From a virus, in the IMG/VR virus record IMGVR_UViG_3300023179_000112, positions 1 through 61,768 of that record: a DNA stretch of 61,768 nt. One strand, 5' to 3'. Made by a program: the position numbers and the translations under genes. Positions 14,903-22,103 of this stretch are shown here, in pieces. The notes below the pieces were generated by a model. It ran no database searches and had not been told where the DNA came from. It was given only the letters and a program-made list of their open reading frames with translations. How positions within the stretch are numbered: the first letter of the stretch is position 1; each line of letters opens with the position of its first letter.

Positions 14903-15369
14903 TGGACATATTAAATCTTATGAAGGAAACCCACAAAGATATGCTTCAAGAGCTGTGGGATAGAAATCTCATAAAAATATTTAAAAATAATAAAATCATT
15001 TATATGAATGTCTGTATTAATGATTTTTTATCATCGGAAAACATTTCATACAACGAGTTTGTGATACTCAAAAGAGTCCCGAAATGGCCGCATCAACAAC
15101 GTTGTAATGTCCTTCGTTTTATTGCGGCGTATCTTCCGGACTTAAATGAAAAACTTTGGGACACAAAATGGACTGAAGATCAACTCATAGACTGGTTAAA
15201 CAAAAAAAATATTAATACCTTACTTGCCCCTGCCGATAACCGTAAGGTCATTAAAGAAAGAAAAACAAGAGAATTGTCGAATAAATTACTCGCTCAAGAC
15301 AAATTGCAAACAGTTAAGGCGCTTATCAATAATGATGCTCACTCCAGAAACTGGCACACAGTTAAATAA
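14902..15369 (+). CDS. unknown AT-rich gene
   Basis: A 155-residue protein, MDILNLMKETHKDMLQELW, rich in Asn, Lys and Ile. The DNA is visibly more AT-rich than the genes before it, and the codon choice differs (AAA, AAT, ATT), so it may be a recent arrival. Start overlaps the previous stop (TAATG). No known motif. The middle (NEFVILKRVPKWPHQQRCNV) and the basic C-terminus might suggest nucleic-acid binding, but this is weak. Confidence 0.68.
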   Translation: MDILNLMKETHKDMLQELWDRNLIKIFKNNKIIYMNVCINDFLSSENISYNEFVILKRVPKWPHQQRCNVLRFIAAYLPDLNEKLWDTKWTEDQLIDWLNKKNINTLLAPADNRKVIKERKTRELSNKLLAQDKLQTVKALINNDAHSRNWHTVK

Positions 15370-15377
15370 GGAAATTT

Positions 15378-15572
15378 ATGGACTATAAAGATCTTGCCGC
15401 ACAGGCACAAATATTGATTGAATACATGAAAGTAATGATGGCCCGTCACGATTGGCACGGGGTGTCTGATGCAGCTAACGATCTCAGAGAATTGGAGGCT
15501 GAGATACGTTCTTTGGAGGAGGCTGAGATGCGTTCTTTGGATTCGTGGAAATCTAATAGAGATGCGGAGTGA
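15378..15572 (+). CDS. unknown small protein with internal tandem repeat
   Basis: A 64-residue acidic helical protein, MDYKDLAAQAQILIEYM. Two near-identical 23-base stretches (15495-15517 and 15519-15541, 22 of 23 bases equal, 24-base period) encode EAEIRSLE and EAEMRSLD, an in-frame duplication that lengthens a helix by eight residues. Confidence 0.62.
   Translation: MDYKDLAAQAQILIEYMKVMMARHDWHGVSDAANDLRELEAEIRSLEEAEMRSLDSWKSNRDAE
15495..15541 (+). repeat. 24-base tandem duplication
   Basis: Two copies of a GAGGCTGAGATNCGTTCT unit, in frame inside the small helical gene at 15378. Confidence 0.8.
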
Positions 15573-15575
15573 AAC

Positions 15576-15947
15576 ATGGAAAACACAGATGATGTAGGTA
15601 TAAGGTGTAATGAACATCCCGACGCACCGCATGGCTTCATGCGTGACGCATCACACAGCGCGGGTAGATATGTCTGTGAATGTGAGAGTTGGGAAGAACC
15701 AAAGCAACAACCTGTGGGGTATGTATCGGGGTTTTATGGTGGGTATTGCGTCATCCAACCATTAGATCCTGCTGTTGTTTTGCCCGTTGGTATGGCTTTG
15801 TACCGCGCAAAAGAATGGGTTGGGATGACTGATGAAGAAGTGAGCGAGATTATTCGTAAAGAGATTGGTTTTAATTCTTGCTTTGGGCCAGAAGAATCTT
15901 TTGCCCGCGCCATCGAATCCAAATTAAAGGAGAAAAATCATGGCTAA
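15576..15947 (+). CDS. unknown protein
   Basis: A 123-residue protein. The first part has several Cys and His (CNEHPDAPHGF, YVCECESWEEP). The rest is similar in style to phage proteins of unknown role that carry VGMALYRA and MTDEEVSEI segments. Overlaps the next gene by eight bases. Confidence 0.65.
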   Translation: MENTDDVGIRCNEHPDAPHGFMRDASHSAGRYVCECESWEEPKQQPVGYVSGFYGGYCVIQPLDPAVVLPVGMALYRAKEWVGMTDEEVSEIIRKEIGFNSCFGPEESFARAIESKLKEKNHG

Positions 15948-16146
15948 ACTTCCATACACATTTACCATCTGCCCAGATGATGAACCGCCAAAGTTGTTTA
16001 CCGCATTAACACCAAGATTGCTCTTTGCCATGCGTAATGGTGTTGTAGACATGACGATTGACCAGAAGCAGCTTATTTGGCCTACCTCAAGAAAAGGGGT
16101 GACAACAATAAATAATCATAAGGACAAATCAAATGAACGCATTTGA
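15940..16146 (+). CDS. unknown small protein
   Basis: A 68-residue protein, MAKLPYTFTICPDDEPP, with an AAAGGAGAAAAATC leader. No family recognised. The last 14 bases overlap the next gene in another frame. Confidence 0.62.
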   Translation: MAKLPYTFTICPDDEPPKLFTALTPRLLFAMRNGVVDMTIDQKQLIWPTSRKGVTTINNHKDKSNERI

Positions 16147-16345
16147 AATAATTGAAAAAAATGGTTTAACTTTGCACGGTGACATCGAGCACTTTGCTGA
16201 GTTGATTAGACAAGAAGAACGCCAAGTAGTGTTAGACGCTATTGATGCTTTGTGGGGCATGGAGCGTGACAGGAATAATATGTTTTCAGAAGGTTATGAC
16301 TACGCTTTGGGGCATATCAAAGAGGTCGTTGATTCAAGGAGTTAG
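16133..16345 (+). CDS. unknown small protein
   Basis: A 70-residue helical acidic protein, MNAFEIIEKNGLTLHGDIE, with an AAGGACAAATCAA leader. No function suggested by the sequence. Confidence 0.63.
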   Translation: MNAFEIIEKNGLTLHGDIEHFAELIRQEERQVVLDAIDALWGMERDRNNMFSEGYDYALGHIKEVVDSRS

Positions 16346-16347
16346 CA

Positions 16348-16569
16348 ATGAAACGCGAACTATATGATTTCGTCACTCCTCCCTCCACTCCGAAGGAAGC
16401 TGTGACAACCTTATATTACTTCCCGCATCAGAGGGAGTGTGGCATGGGGTTACAGTATCGAGCACCGGCTTATAACGACCCGCCGTGTATGGCAGCACAT
16501 TACGATTCGGATGGGATCTTGTTGTTTACACGCTTTATATTTAAGGACGGTACGTGGAGAGATGATTAA
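16348..16569 (+). CDS. unknown small protein, last gene of first early block
   Basis: A 73-residue protein, MKRELYDFVTPPSTPKEAV, with a TCAAGGAGTTAGCA leader. Pro- and Tyr-rich, soluble. It faces the convergent two-gene minus-strand island, with a terminator between them. Confidence 0.62.
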   Translation: MKRELYDFVTPPSTPKEAVTTLYYFPHQRECGMGLQYRAPAYNDPPCMAAHYDSDGILLFTRFIFKDGTWRDD

Positions 16570-16631
16570 CAGGAAAAAACCCGCCGGATGAGCCTTTTAC
16601 ATGGTTTAAACGGTCATATAAGACCAATACA

Positions 16632-16661
16632 GTAAAAGAAAACCCGCCTTTTGGGCGGGTT
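16632..16661 (-). terminator. terminator for the phosphoesterase island
   Basis: Stem AACCCGCC/GGCGGGTT (16641-16648 with 16654-16661). On the minus strand it is followed by TTCTTTTACT. It ends transcription of the leftward island; the plus strand lacks a T run. Confidence 0.7.
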
Positions 16662-16684
16662 GGTCAAGGTAGCTATGACGAATT

Positions 16685-16855
16685 TTACTCGTCTTCGCCT
16701 TCCTCTTCCTCTGCTGCATCACGTGCTTCAACAGCAGCAAGCAGTTTCTTGTAAAGATCACTAAGACCAGAGCTAATTTCTTGCTCGCCAAGCCAGTCAA
16801 TAACTTCGTCGTATTCAAACTCAGTCAAATCAACGCTTACAAATACTTCGTCCAT
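16685..16855 (-). CDS. unknown small acidic protein
   Basis: A 56-residue acidic protein starting MDEVFVSVDLTEFEYDEV and ending in a run of Glu and Asp. The start chosen follows TGGGGTATATC; another ATG four codons earlier overlaps the phosphoesterase stop as TAATG. Paired with the phosphoesterase in a leftward island. Function unknown. Confidence 0.65.
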   Translation of the reverse strand: MDEVFVSVDLTEFEYDEVIDWLGEQEISSGLSDLYKKLLAAVEARDAAEEEEGEDE

Positions 16856-16866
16856 GATATACCCCA

Positions 16867-17817
16867 TTAAATTGAAGATCCACGAAAATATGCACACCCA
16901 TCGATCACCTCCGCTAACTCCGGTGGAAGCAATCTACCCATATTATCATACGTTAGTATTGCAAAACCACTACACCACGGCACTGGATTATCTTCAATGT
17001 AATCAAAGGCTTGCGATTTTGGGTCGGCCAGCATCCCTGTTGAGATGCCCCAACGACGACCTTTATAGTCGCCCCATCCTTTTACTTCTAGCAGGTGCGT
17101 ATGTCCTGACACTGTACTGATTCCCGATTTTAAAACATTATTGTATCCAGAGTGAATGCCTGAGTGTTGTAAACGATGTTTAATCATGGTGTTGTCATTG
17201 ACTAATACAGACCAACTTACAGACCATTCAGGCAAATGGTCAGACAGCCTTGTACCCTGTATGTCTCTGTATTCAGGCACAAGACCCGATAACCTTTTTT
17301 CAAATCGAATGTCGTGGTTACCAATTGTTCTATGCAAAATAACGTTCAGTCCCTTGCAAGCTTTGACGATAGCGTCCATGTGGTGCTGCACCGACTCTAA
17401 TTCCTGCTTGAGTGTGGGCTTAGTTTGCCAACCCTCGGGGCCGTATTTTGAAATCGTTGCCCCGTCAAGAATGTCGCCGTTGGCTATGATCATCGTCGGT
17501 TTTATCTTTTTTATGACTTTGATCAAAGCTTCAAACGCCACGCTCGTTTCATTGGGCATAAAATGGGCGTCGCTAAAAACTATAACAGGCCCATTTATAT
17601 TTGCAATCGACCGGATCTTGTCTTCAGTATGCAGAATTTTATACAACCGCTGGTCATTAAATGCTTCAAGTGATATGCCCCGCCTATTCTCGATGCTCCT
17701 ACGACGTTCCTGTGCTTGCCTTAGACTTATCCCTACTTCTTTGGCAACAAGGCTGGCACTACCTAACCGTTTCCAGATCTCAATAAACTCATCTTCTGTA
17801 ACGCTTGACTTTGCCAT
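16867..17817 (-). CDS. calcineurin-like phosphoesterase with N-terminal HTH
   Basis: A 316-residue protein. Residues about 7-45 look like a helix-turn-helix (SASLVAKEVGISLRQAQERR). The metallophosphoesterase core follows, with metal-binding motifs in order: FSDAHF (Asp83, His85), NGDILDG (Asp115), GNHD (166-169) and SGHTH (238-241). Members hydrolyse phosphate esters, including nucleic-acid ends; the HTH suggests a DNA or RNA target. It is on the opposite strand to all surrounding early genes, with its own GGAG leader and terminator, so it behaves as a self-contained insert. Substrate is not known. Confidence 0.85.
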   Translation of the reverse strand: MAKSSVTEDEFIEIWKRLGSASLVAKEVGISLRQAQERRRSIENRRGISLEAFNDQRLYKILHTEDKIRSIANINGPVIVFSDAHFMPNETSVAFEALIKVIKKIKPTMIIANGDILDGATISKYGPEGWQTKPTLKQELESVQHHMDAIVKACKGLNVILHRTIGNHDIRFEKRLSGLVPEYRDIQGTRLSDHLPEWSVSWSVLVNDNTMIKHRLQHSGIHSGYNNVLKSGISTVSGHTHLLEVKGWGDYKGRRWGISTGMLADPKSQAFDYIEDNPVPWCSGFAILTYDNMGRLLPPELAEVIDGCAYFRGSSI

Positions 17818-17888
17818 GATCGCTCCAAATTTTGGAAGACGAGTGGGTTATATCACACTAATAAAAAAATTTCATTAAGGTGCAACTT

Positions 17889-18086
17889 ATGATTTGTCCA
17901 TACTGCGCTGACCCCAAAACAACAGATGGTTACCCAACAAGAGTGACAGACACACGCCGTTTTTTCGATGACGTAAGACGACGGTTTTACATGGAGCGCA
18001 AGCGCGTATGTACGCATTGCAATCAACGTTTCACAACGCGGGAGTTCTCCCCTGTCATAAAGGAAAAAACTAATCATGCAACCTGA
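17889..18086 (+). CDS. NrdR-like zinc-ribbon protein
   Basis: A 65-residue protein starting MICPYC, with CxxC, then VTDTRRFFDDVRRRF, then RVCTHCNQRFTTRE. This is very close in pattern to the N-terminal zinc ribbon of NrdR, the repressor of ribonucleotide reductase genes, but the ATP-cone domain of NrdR is absent. Phage versions may bind NrdR boxes or other DNA; that is unproven. ATG at 17889 is used because AAGG lies eight bases upstream; an in-frame GTG is three codons earlier. Confidence 0.78.
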   Translation: MICPYCADPKTTDGYPTRVTDTRRFFDDVRRRFYMERKRVCTHCNQRFTTREFSPVIKEKTNHAT

Positions 18087-18279
18087 TACACGAGTACGAA
18101 TCAAGAGCACGGGCGAAATAGGCTACGTTGTAAAGGAAGACGACGATGGGATGCTATGTATACGCATACCCGCAGACAACGGCTGGCCTTTTCCCCACTA
18201 CGCCTTCATCAACCGCAAAGATGTTGTGCTGGCAAAAGTTTCTAAACAACCCAACGACATAGAGGAGGCACCGTTTTGA
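18076..18279 (+). CDS. unknown small protein
   Basis: A 67-residue protein, MQPDTRVRIKSTGEIGYVV. The start resembles small SH3-like or KOW-like barrels (TRVRIKSTGEIGYVVKEDDDG). Overlaps both neighbours by a few bases. Role unknown. Confidence 0.65.
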   Translation: MQPDTRVRIKSTGEIGYVVKEDDDGMLCIRIPADNGWPFPHYAFINRKDVVLAKVSKQPNDIEEAPF

Positions 18280-18563
18280 GAACACCCGAAGGACGCGTTA
18301 AAGATAAGATCACTAAGCTGCTCAAGTCTTACAACGTTTACTACTTTTTTCCTGTTACAGGTGGTTACGGTATGTCAGGTATTCCTGACATCGTTTGCTG
18401 CCACAATGGACGCTTCGTTGCTATTGAATGTAAAGCAGGGAAGAACAAGACCACGGCACTACAAGACAGGCAGCTTGAGTTAATCCGTCAATCTGGCGGT
18501 ATAGCGCTTGTCATCAATGAGGAAAACATCCATGAAGTCGAAAAAACTATCAGCGGAACGTGA
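18276..18563 (+). CDS. VRR-NUC domain nuclease
   Basis: A 95-residue stand-alone VRR-NUC protein of the PD-(D/E)xK superfamily. Core motif: GIPDIVCCHNGRFVAIECKAG-like segment (Asp in GIPD; Glu-x-Lys in IECK), preceded by TGGYGMS. Such phage enzymes are thought to cut branched DNA such as Holliday or flap structures during replication and packaging. It uses a TTG start behind a strong AGAGGAGG, overlapping the previous stop. Confidence 0.88.
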   Translation: MRTPEGRVKDKITKLLKSYNVYYFFPVTGGYGMSGIPDIVCCHNGRFVAIECKAGKNKTTALQDRQLELIRQSGGIALVINEENIHEVEKTISGT

Positions 18564-18777
18564 AGAAACAATAAAGCTTGCAAGAGAACTTCTTGAGGGC
18601 GCTATAAAAGAACAAGTTAACTGCGTATTGATTGTGGGTGACGAAAAGAAAGACACTTTTAAGATGCTTGGGGTTAACGCAAATATCATAGAAGTGTACG
18701 ACCTTGTTGCTAGTTCATTAGAACGTTTGCAAACACACTTGGGAAAAGAGATGTCTTCCAACAGGACACTCAACTAA
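18532..18777 (+). CDS. unknown small protein between nuclease and polymerase
   Basis: An 81-residue charged protein, MKSKKLSAEREETIKLARE, overlapping the VRR-NUC gene by 32 bases and ending at the polymerase start (TAATG). The start has GAGGAAAACATCC in front. Two in-frame starts lie further upstream. No family recognised. Confidence 0.62.
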   Translation: MKSKKLSAEREETIKLARELLEGAIKEQVNCVLIVGDEKKDTFKMLGVNANIIEVYDLVASSLERLQTHLGKEMSSNRTLN

Positions 18778-20714
18778 TGAAAACATTGGTCATAGATTTT
18801 GAAACACGTTGGGACAGAAAAAAGTACACACTAAGCAAGTTGACGACAGAGCAATACATCAGGGACAAACGGTTCAAAGCATTTGGGTTATGCATTAAAG
18901 AGTTAGGTTCAGATGACGATCCAGTATGGATTTCTCACAAAGATATCCCTGAATTTATAACATCGATTGATTGGTCGAACACCGCAGTGCTCGCTCACAA
19001 CGCGCAGTTTGACGTGGCTATATTGTCGTGGGTATACGGAGCCAACCCTGCGCTAATTTTTGATTCGTTGTCTATGGCACGAGCGTTGCGGGGTGTGGAA
19101 GTTGGCAACAGCTTGGCAAAACTTGCAGATGAATTCGGTCTGCCGCCTAAAGGTCAAGCTGTGCACAGCACGGATGGGTTGGTTGAGCTTACTTCTGAGA
19201 TAGAGAAAGAACTTGCCGAGTATTGTGCGCATGACACGTTCCTGTGTGAGCAGGTGTTCAACCGTCTGGTTGATGGGTTCCCTGCTAAAGAACTCAAACT
19301 GATCGACATGACGCTGAAAATGTTCACACTACCTCGGCTCGTGTTGGATGTTGAGATGTTGCAACAAGCCATTGATGAAGAGGAGCGCAAGCGTGGAGAA
19401 TTACTGGGACGACTTGGGGTGGATGACAGCACGTTGGCGAGTAATAATCGATTCGCAGATCTTCTGTGTCATATGGACGTGGCGCTCCCCACAAAACTTA
19501 GCAAGACCACCGGCAGACAGACTTATGCATTTGCTAAAAATGACGCGTTGTTTCAGTCTCTGCTCAATTCAGAGCGGGAGGACGTTGCCCTGCTGTGTGA
19601 AGCACGTCTTAAAGTCAAGTCAACCCTTGAAAGAACTCGTGCCCAACGTTTCCTTGACATTGCGTCAAGAGGGGCACTGCCCGTTCCCCTTAACTATTAC
19701 GGAGCACATACGGGTCGATGGTCAGCGAGTCGAGGTTCAGGGCTTAATTTACAAAATCTCAAACGTGGATCTTTCTTACGTCGTTCCATTCTGGCACCCG
19801 AAGGACACAGCCTCGTCGTCTGCGACCTCTCCCAAATTGAACCCAGAATCCTTGCATGGATCAGCGGATACGATGCACTCTTAGATATTTTTAAAAGTGG
19901 GCAAGACCCATACGCTGCGTTCGGTGCGCAGATGTTTAACATACCTGACCTAAGTAAAGAATCACACCCTGACCTACGACAGTCTGCCAAGTCAGCGTTG
20001 CTCGGTGCTGGTTACGGTATGGGGTGGGCATCGTTCTCGGCACAGTTGTTGACAGGGTTCCTTGGCGCACCACCCATGATGTACGACAAGAAGTTTGCCA
20101 AACAAGTTGGTGTAACTGCTGCCGCAGCTGAATCGTTTCTTCAAGACAGCGTATTGACCAAGCAGTTTGAGAAGATACCTCATACATGCACAGAAGAAGA
20201 ACTGTTTTACCACTGCTTGGCAGCTAAAGCTATCATCGAGATATACCGCAAGGCGGCGCAGCCTGTGACGGACTTCTGGGCGTTGTGCAACTCAGCAATA
20301 AATCACTGTCTGTTAGAGGGCAACGAGTACACATACAAGTGCATCACATTCAGGAAAGAAGAAATTCTCTTGCCAAACGGCATGAAACTGCGGTATCCTG
20401 ACATCAAAGTTTCAGAAGAAAAAGGGGTGGTGTATGGCCCCGACGAGACCAAGCTGTACGGTGGGAAGCTGACCGAAAACATCGTTCAGGCGCTAGCTCG
20501 TATTGTAATGACAGATGGTATGCTGAGAACTCAAAAGAAGTACTCGGTGTGTTTAACCGTGCACGATGAAGAAGTAGTCATCGTGCCGGATGCCTATGTC
20601 CAAGAGGCAGAAGGGTGGGTCTTGGAGCAGATGACGATGGAGCCAAAGTATATGCCGGGAATACCTTTGGCAGCAAATGTTAGTTCGGCAAAACGTTATG
20701 GAGATGCAAAATGA
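18777..20714 (+). CDS. DNA polymerase, family A, with 3'-5' exonuclease
   Basis: A 645-residue replicative polymerase. The exonuclease domain has VIDFET (Exo I), LAHNAQFD (Exo II) and YCAHDT (Exo III). The polymerase domain has motif A CDLSQIEPRILAW, motif B RQSAKSALLGAGYGM and motif C LTVHDEEVV. Motif A keeps the metal Asp and the SQIE signature; motif B keeps the O-helix Lys. There is no 5' nuclease domain, as is usual for phage enzymes. The length fits T7-like and related phage Pol A. It is flanked by nucleases in a coupled run. Confidence 0.95.
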   Translation: MKTLVIDFETRWDRKKYTLSKLTTEQYIRDKRFKAFGLCIKELGSDDDPVWISHKDIPEFITSIDWSNTAVLAHNAQFDVAILSWVYGANPALIFDSLSMARALRGVEVGNSLAKLADEFGLPPKGQAVHSTDGLVELTSEIEKELAEYCAHDTFLCEQVFNRLVDGFPAKELKLIDMTLKMFTLPRLVLDVEMLQQAIDEEERKRGELLGRLGVDDSTLASNNRFADLLCHMDVALPTKLSKTTGRQTYAFAKNDALFQSLLNSEREDVALLCEARLKVKSTLERTRAQRFLDIASRGALPVPLNYYGAHTGRWSASRGSGLNLQNLKRGSFLRRSILAPEGHSLVVCDLSQIEPRILAWISGYDALLDIFKSGQDPYAAFGAQMFNIPDLSKESHPDLRQSAKSALLGAGYGMGWASFSAQLLTGFLGAPPMMYDKKFAKQVGVTAAAAESFLQDSVLTKQFEKIPHTCTEEELFYHCLAAKAIIEIYRKAAQPVTDFWALCNSAINHCLLEGNEYTYKCITFRKEEILLPNGMKLRYPDIKVSEEKGVVYGPDETKLYGGKLTENIVQALARIVMTDGMLRTQKKYSVCLTVHDEEVVIVPDAYVQEAEGWVLEQMTMEPKYMPGIPLAANVSSAKRYGDAK

Positions 20715-21001
20715 CAATACCAAAATCAGTAAAGATCGGCGATAAGCGCTACACAGTTTGTGTAGGCAAAACGCCTAGCAACTACACGCTAGGTGAAATT
20801 AAATATATCAGTCAAACAATCAACGTATATACAAAAACCAAGATGCGCAAGATTTCCAAGTCAGAGCAGCAAGTTGTGTTCTGGCATGAGGTCGTTCACG
20901 GCATACTTGAAGAGATTAAACCCAAACTCAACAACGATGAGCGATTTGTTCAAAGCTTTGCCGAGCATCTTGTTAACGTATTCAAATCTGCGAGGTTCTA
21001 A
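20711..21001 (+). CDS. small putative metallopeptidase (HExxH)
   Basis: A 96-residue protein with QVVFWHEVVHGILEEI, a complete HExxH zincin motif, preceded by beta strands (KYISQTINVYTKTKM) as in SprT- or ImmA-type minimal peptidases. It overlaps the polymerase gene by ATGA. Small phage zincins of this kind are common but uncharacterised. A C-terminal Glu in SFAEHLVN may be the third ligand. Confidence 0.72.
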   Translation: MTIPKSVKIGDKRYTVCVGKTPSNYTLGEIKYISQTINVYTKTKMRKISKSEQQVVFWHEVVHGILEEIKPKLNNDERFVQSFAEHLVNVFKSARF

Positions 21002-21660
21002 TGAAGGCTTGGTCTCACTCAGCGCTCAAAGATTTTGAAGGTTGTGCAAGACGTTATCACGAAGTACGTATACTAAAAAATTATGAACAAAAAGAAACAA
21101 CGCAAACTCGTTACGGTAAAGATTTTCACAAAGCTGCGGAAGATTACGTCAAAAATAATGTACCTATACCCACACACTTTTCTTTTGCACAACCTACGAT
21201 TGATGCGCTTCTTGCAAAACCCGGAACTAAATATGCTGAATATGAAATGGGTTTAACTGTTGATTTAAAACCGTGCAATTTTAAAGACGATAAGTGTTGG
21301 GTGCGAGGTATTGCTGATTTATTAATTGTTGATGAAGAAAGTCTTACTGCATGGGTGATTGATTACAAAACAGGAAAAGACAAATACCCAGACAAAGAAC
21401 AGTTAACGCTGATGTCTCTTATGACGTTTGCGCATTTCCCTATTATTCGTATAGTGAAGTCTGCTTTGTTGTTTGTTGTTAAAGATTCGATGATTAAACA
21501 CAAAGTTTTGCTTGAAGAAGTTACGGAATATTGGCAAGACTATCGTGAACGTGCCGCACGTCTTGAAGCAGCGTTTGCAAACAACGTGTGGAACCCCAAC
21601 GCCACGCCTTTATGTTCGTGGTGTCCTGTTAAAACCTGTGAATTTAATAAAGGGCATTGA
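21001..21660 (+). CDS. Cas4/RecB-like PD-(D/E)xK nuclease with Fe-S cysteines
   Basis: A 219-residue nuclease. RecB-type motifs: FHKAAEDY (His43), GIADLL (Asp106) and WVIDYKTGK (Asp121, Lys123). Four Cys (15, 205, 208, 213) are placed like the iron-sulfur ligands of Cas4 and AddB nucleases: one early, three late in CSWCPVKTC. Such enzymes resect DNA ends in recombination. There is no CRISPR array in the window, so a replication-recombination role with the polymerase and SNF2-type helicase is more likely. Confidence 0.87.
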   Translation: MKAWSHSALKDFEGCARRYHEVRILKNYEQKETTQTRYGKDFHKAAEDYVKNNVPIPTHFSFAQPTIDALLAKPGTKYAEYEMGLTVDLKPCNFKDDKCWVRGIADLLIVDEESLTAWVIDYKTGKDKYPDKEQLTLMSLMTFAHFPIIRIVKSALLFVVKDSMIKHKVLLEEVTEYWQDYRERAARLEAAFANNVWNPNATPLCSWCPVKTCEFNKGH

Positions 21661-21661
21661 G

Positions 21662-21901
21662 ATGACACAAGTTAATGGCAAACGTGACTACAAACACGCA
21701 TACAAACTACAGAAAAAATCTGGCGAAACAAAAGATCAACTTGAACGCCAACGCGCAAGGAGAATGTATGACAAAGACGGTATCGATAGAGCCGGTAAAG
21801 ACATTGACCATATCACACCTATTCGATCTGGGGGAAAGTCTACCAAAGGAAATACGCGACTTCGCAGCCCAAACAAAAACATGGCTGACAACGGAAAGTA
21901 A
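21662..21901 (+). CDS. HNH endonuclease
   Basis: A 79-residue basic protein with the HNH core DIDHITPIRSGG, then NTRLRSPNKNMADNGK. The first His and both Asn are in place. Small HNH proteins nick DNA and often help terminase or act as homing enzymes; this one lies in the replication block. The last 134 bases also encode the start of the next gene in another frame. Confidence 0.8.
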   Translation: MTQVNGKRDYKHAYKLQKKSGETKDQLERQRARRMYDKDGIDRAGKDIDHITPIRSGGKSTKGNTRLRSPNKNMADNGK

Positions 21902-22103
21902 CGACGCATTAGTAACGCTGTGGTCTGCTAAGCATGGAGATGGATGGTGGCTCAACCACATGGAGGTCATCCACAGCGACATATCAACAGAAGAAGCGTT
22001 CTGGCGTTTGATGCTGCATGAAATGATGCGCAGAAACTTAATGGACAAACACTACCACGTGCAAACACATAAAACTTTATACAAACTAAAATGCAAATCA
22101 TAA
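21768..22103 (+). CDS. unknown protein overlapping the HNH gene
   Basis: A 111-residue protein, MTKTVSIEPVKTLTISHLF, with a strong SD CAAGGAGAATGT inside the HNH gene. The overlap with HNH is 134 bases in a different frame. The unique part (VTLWSAKHGDGWWLNHMEV) is not recognised. A later start at the ATG of MEVIHSDIS would avoid the overlap but lacks as good a ribosome site. It ends overlapping the helicase start. Confidence 0.62.
   Translation: MTKTVSIEPVKTLTISHLFDLGESLPKEIRDFAAQTKTWLTTESNDALVTLWSAKHGDGWWLNHMEVIHSDISTEEAFWRLMLHEMMRRNLMDKHYHVQTHKTLYKLKCKS

Noticed and set aside
21001-21660. Cas4 as part of a CRISPR system
   Set aside because: No spaced direct-repeat array and no other cas genes seen; the recombination context explains it better.
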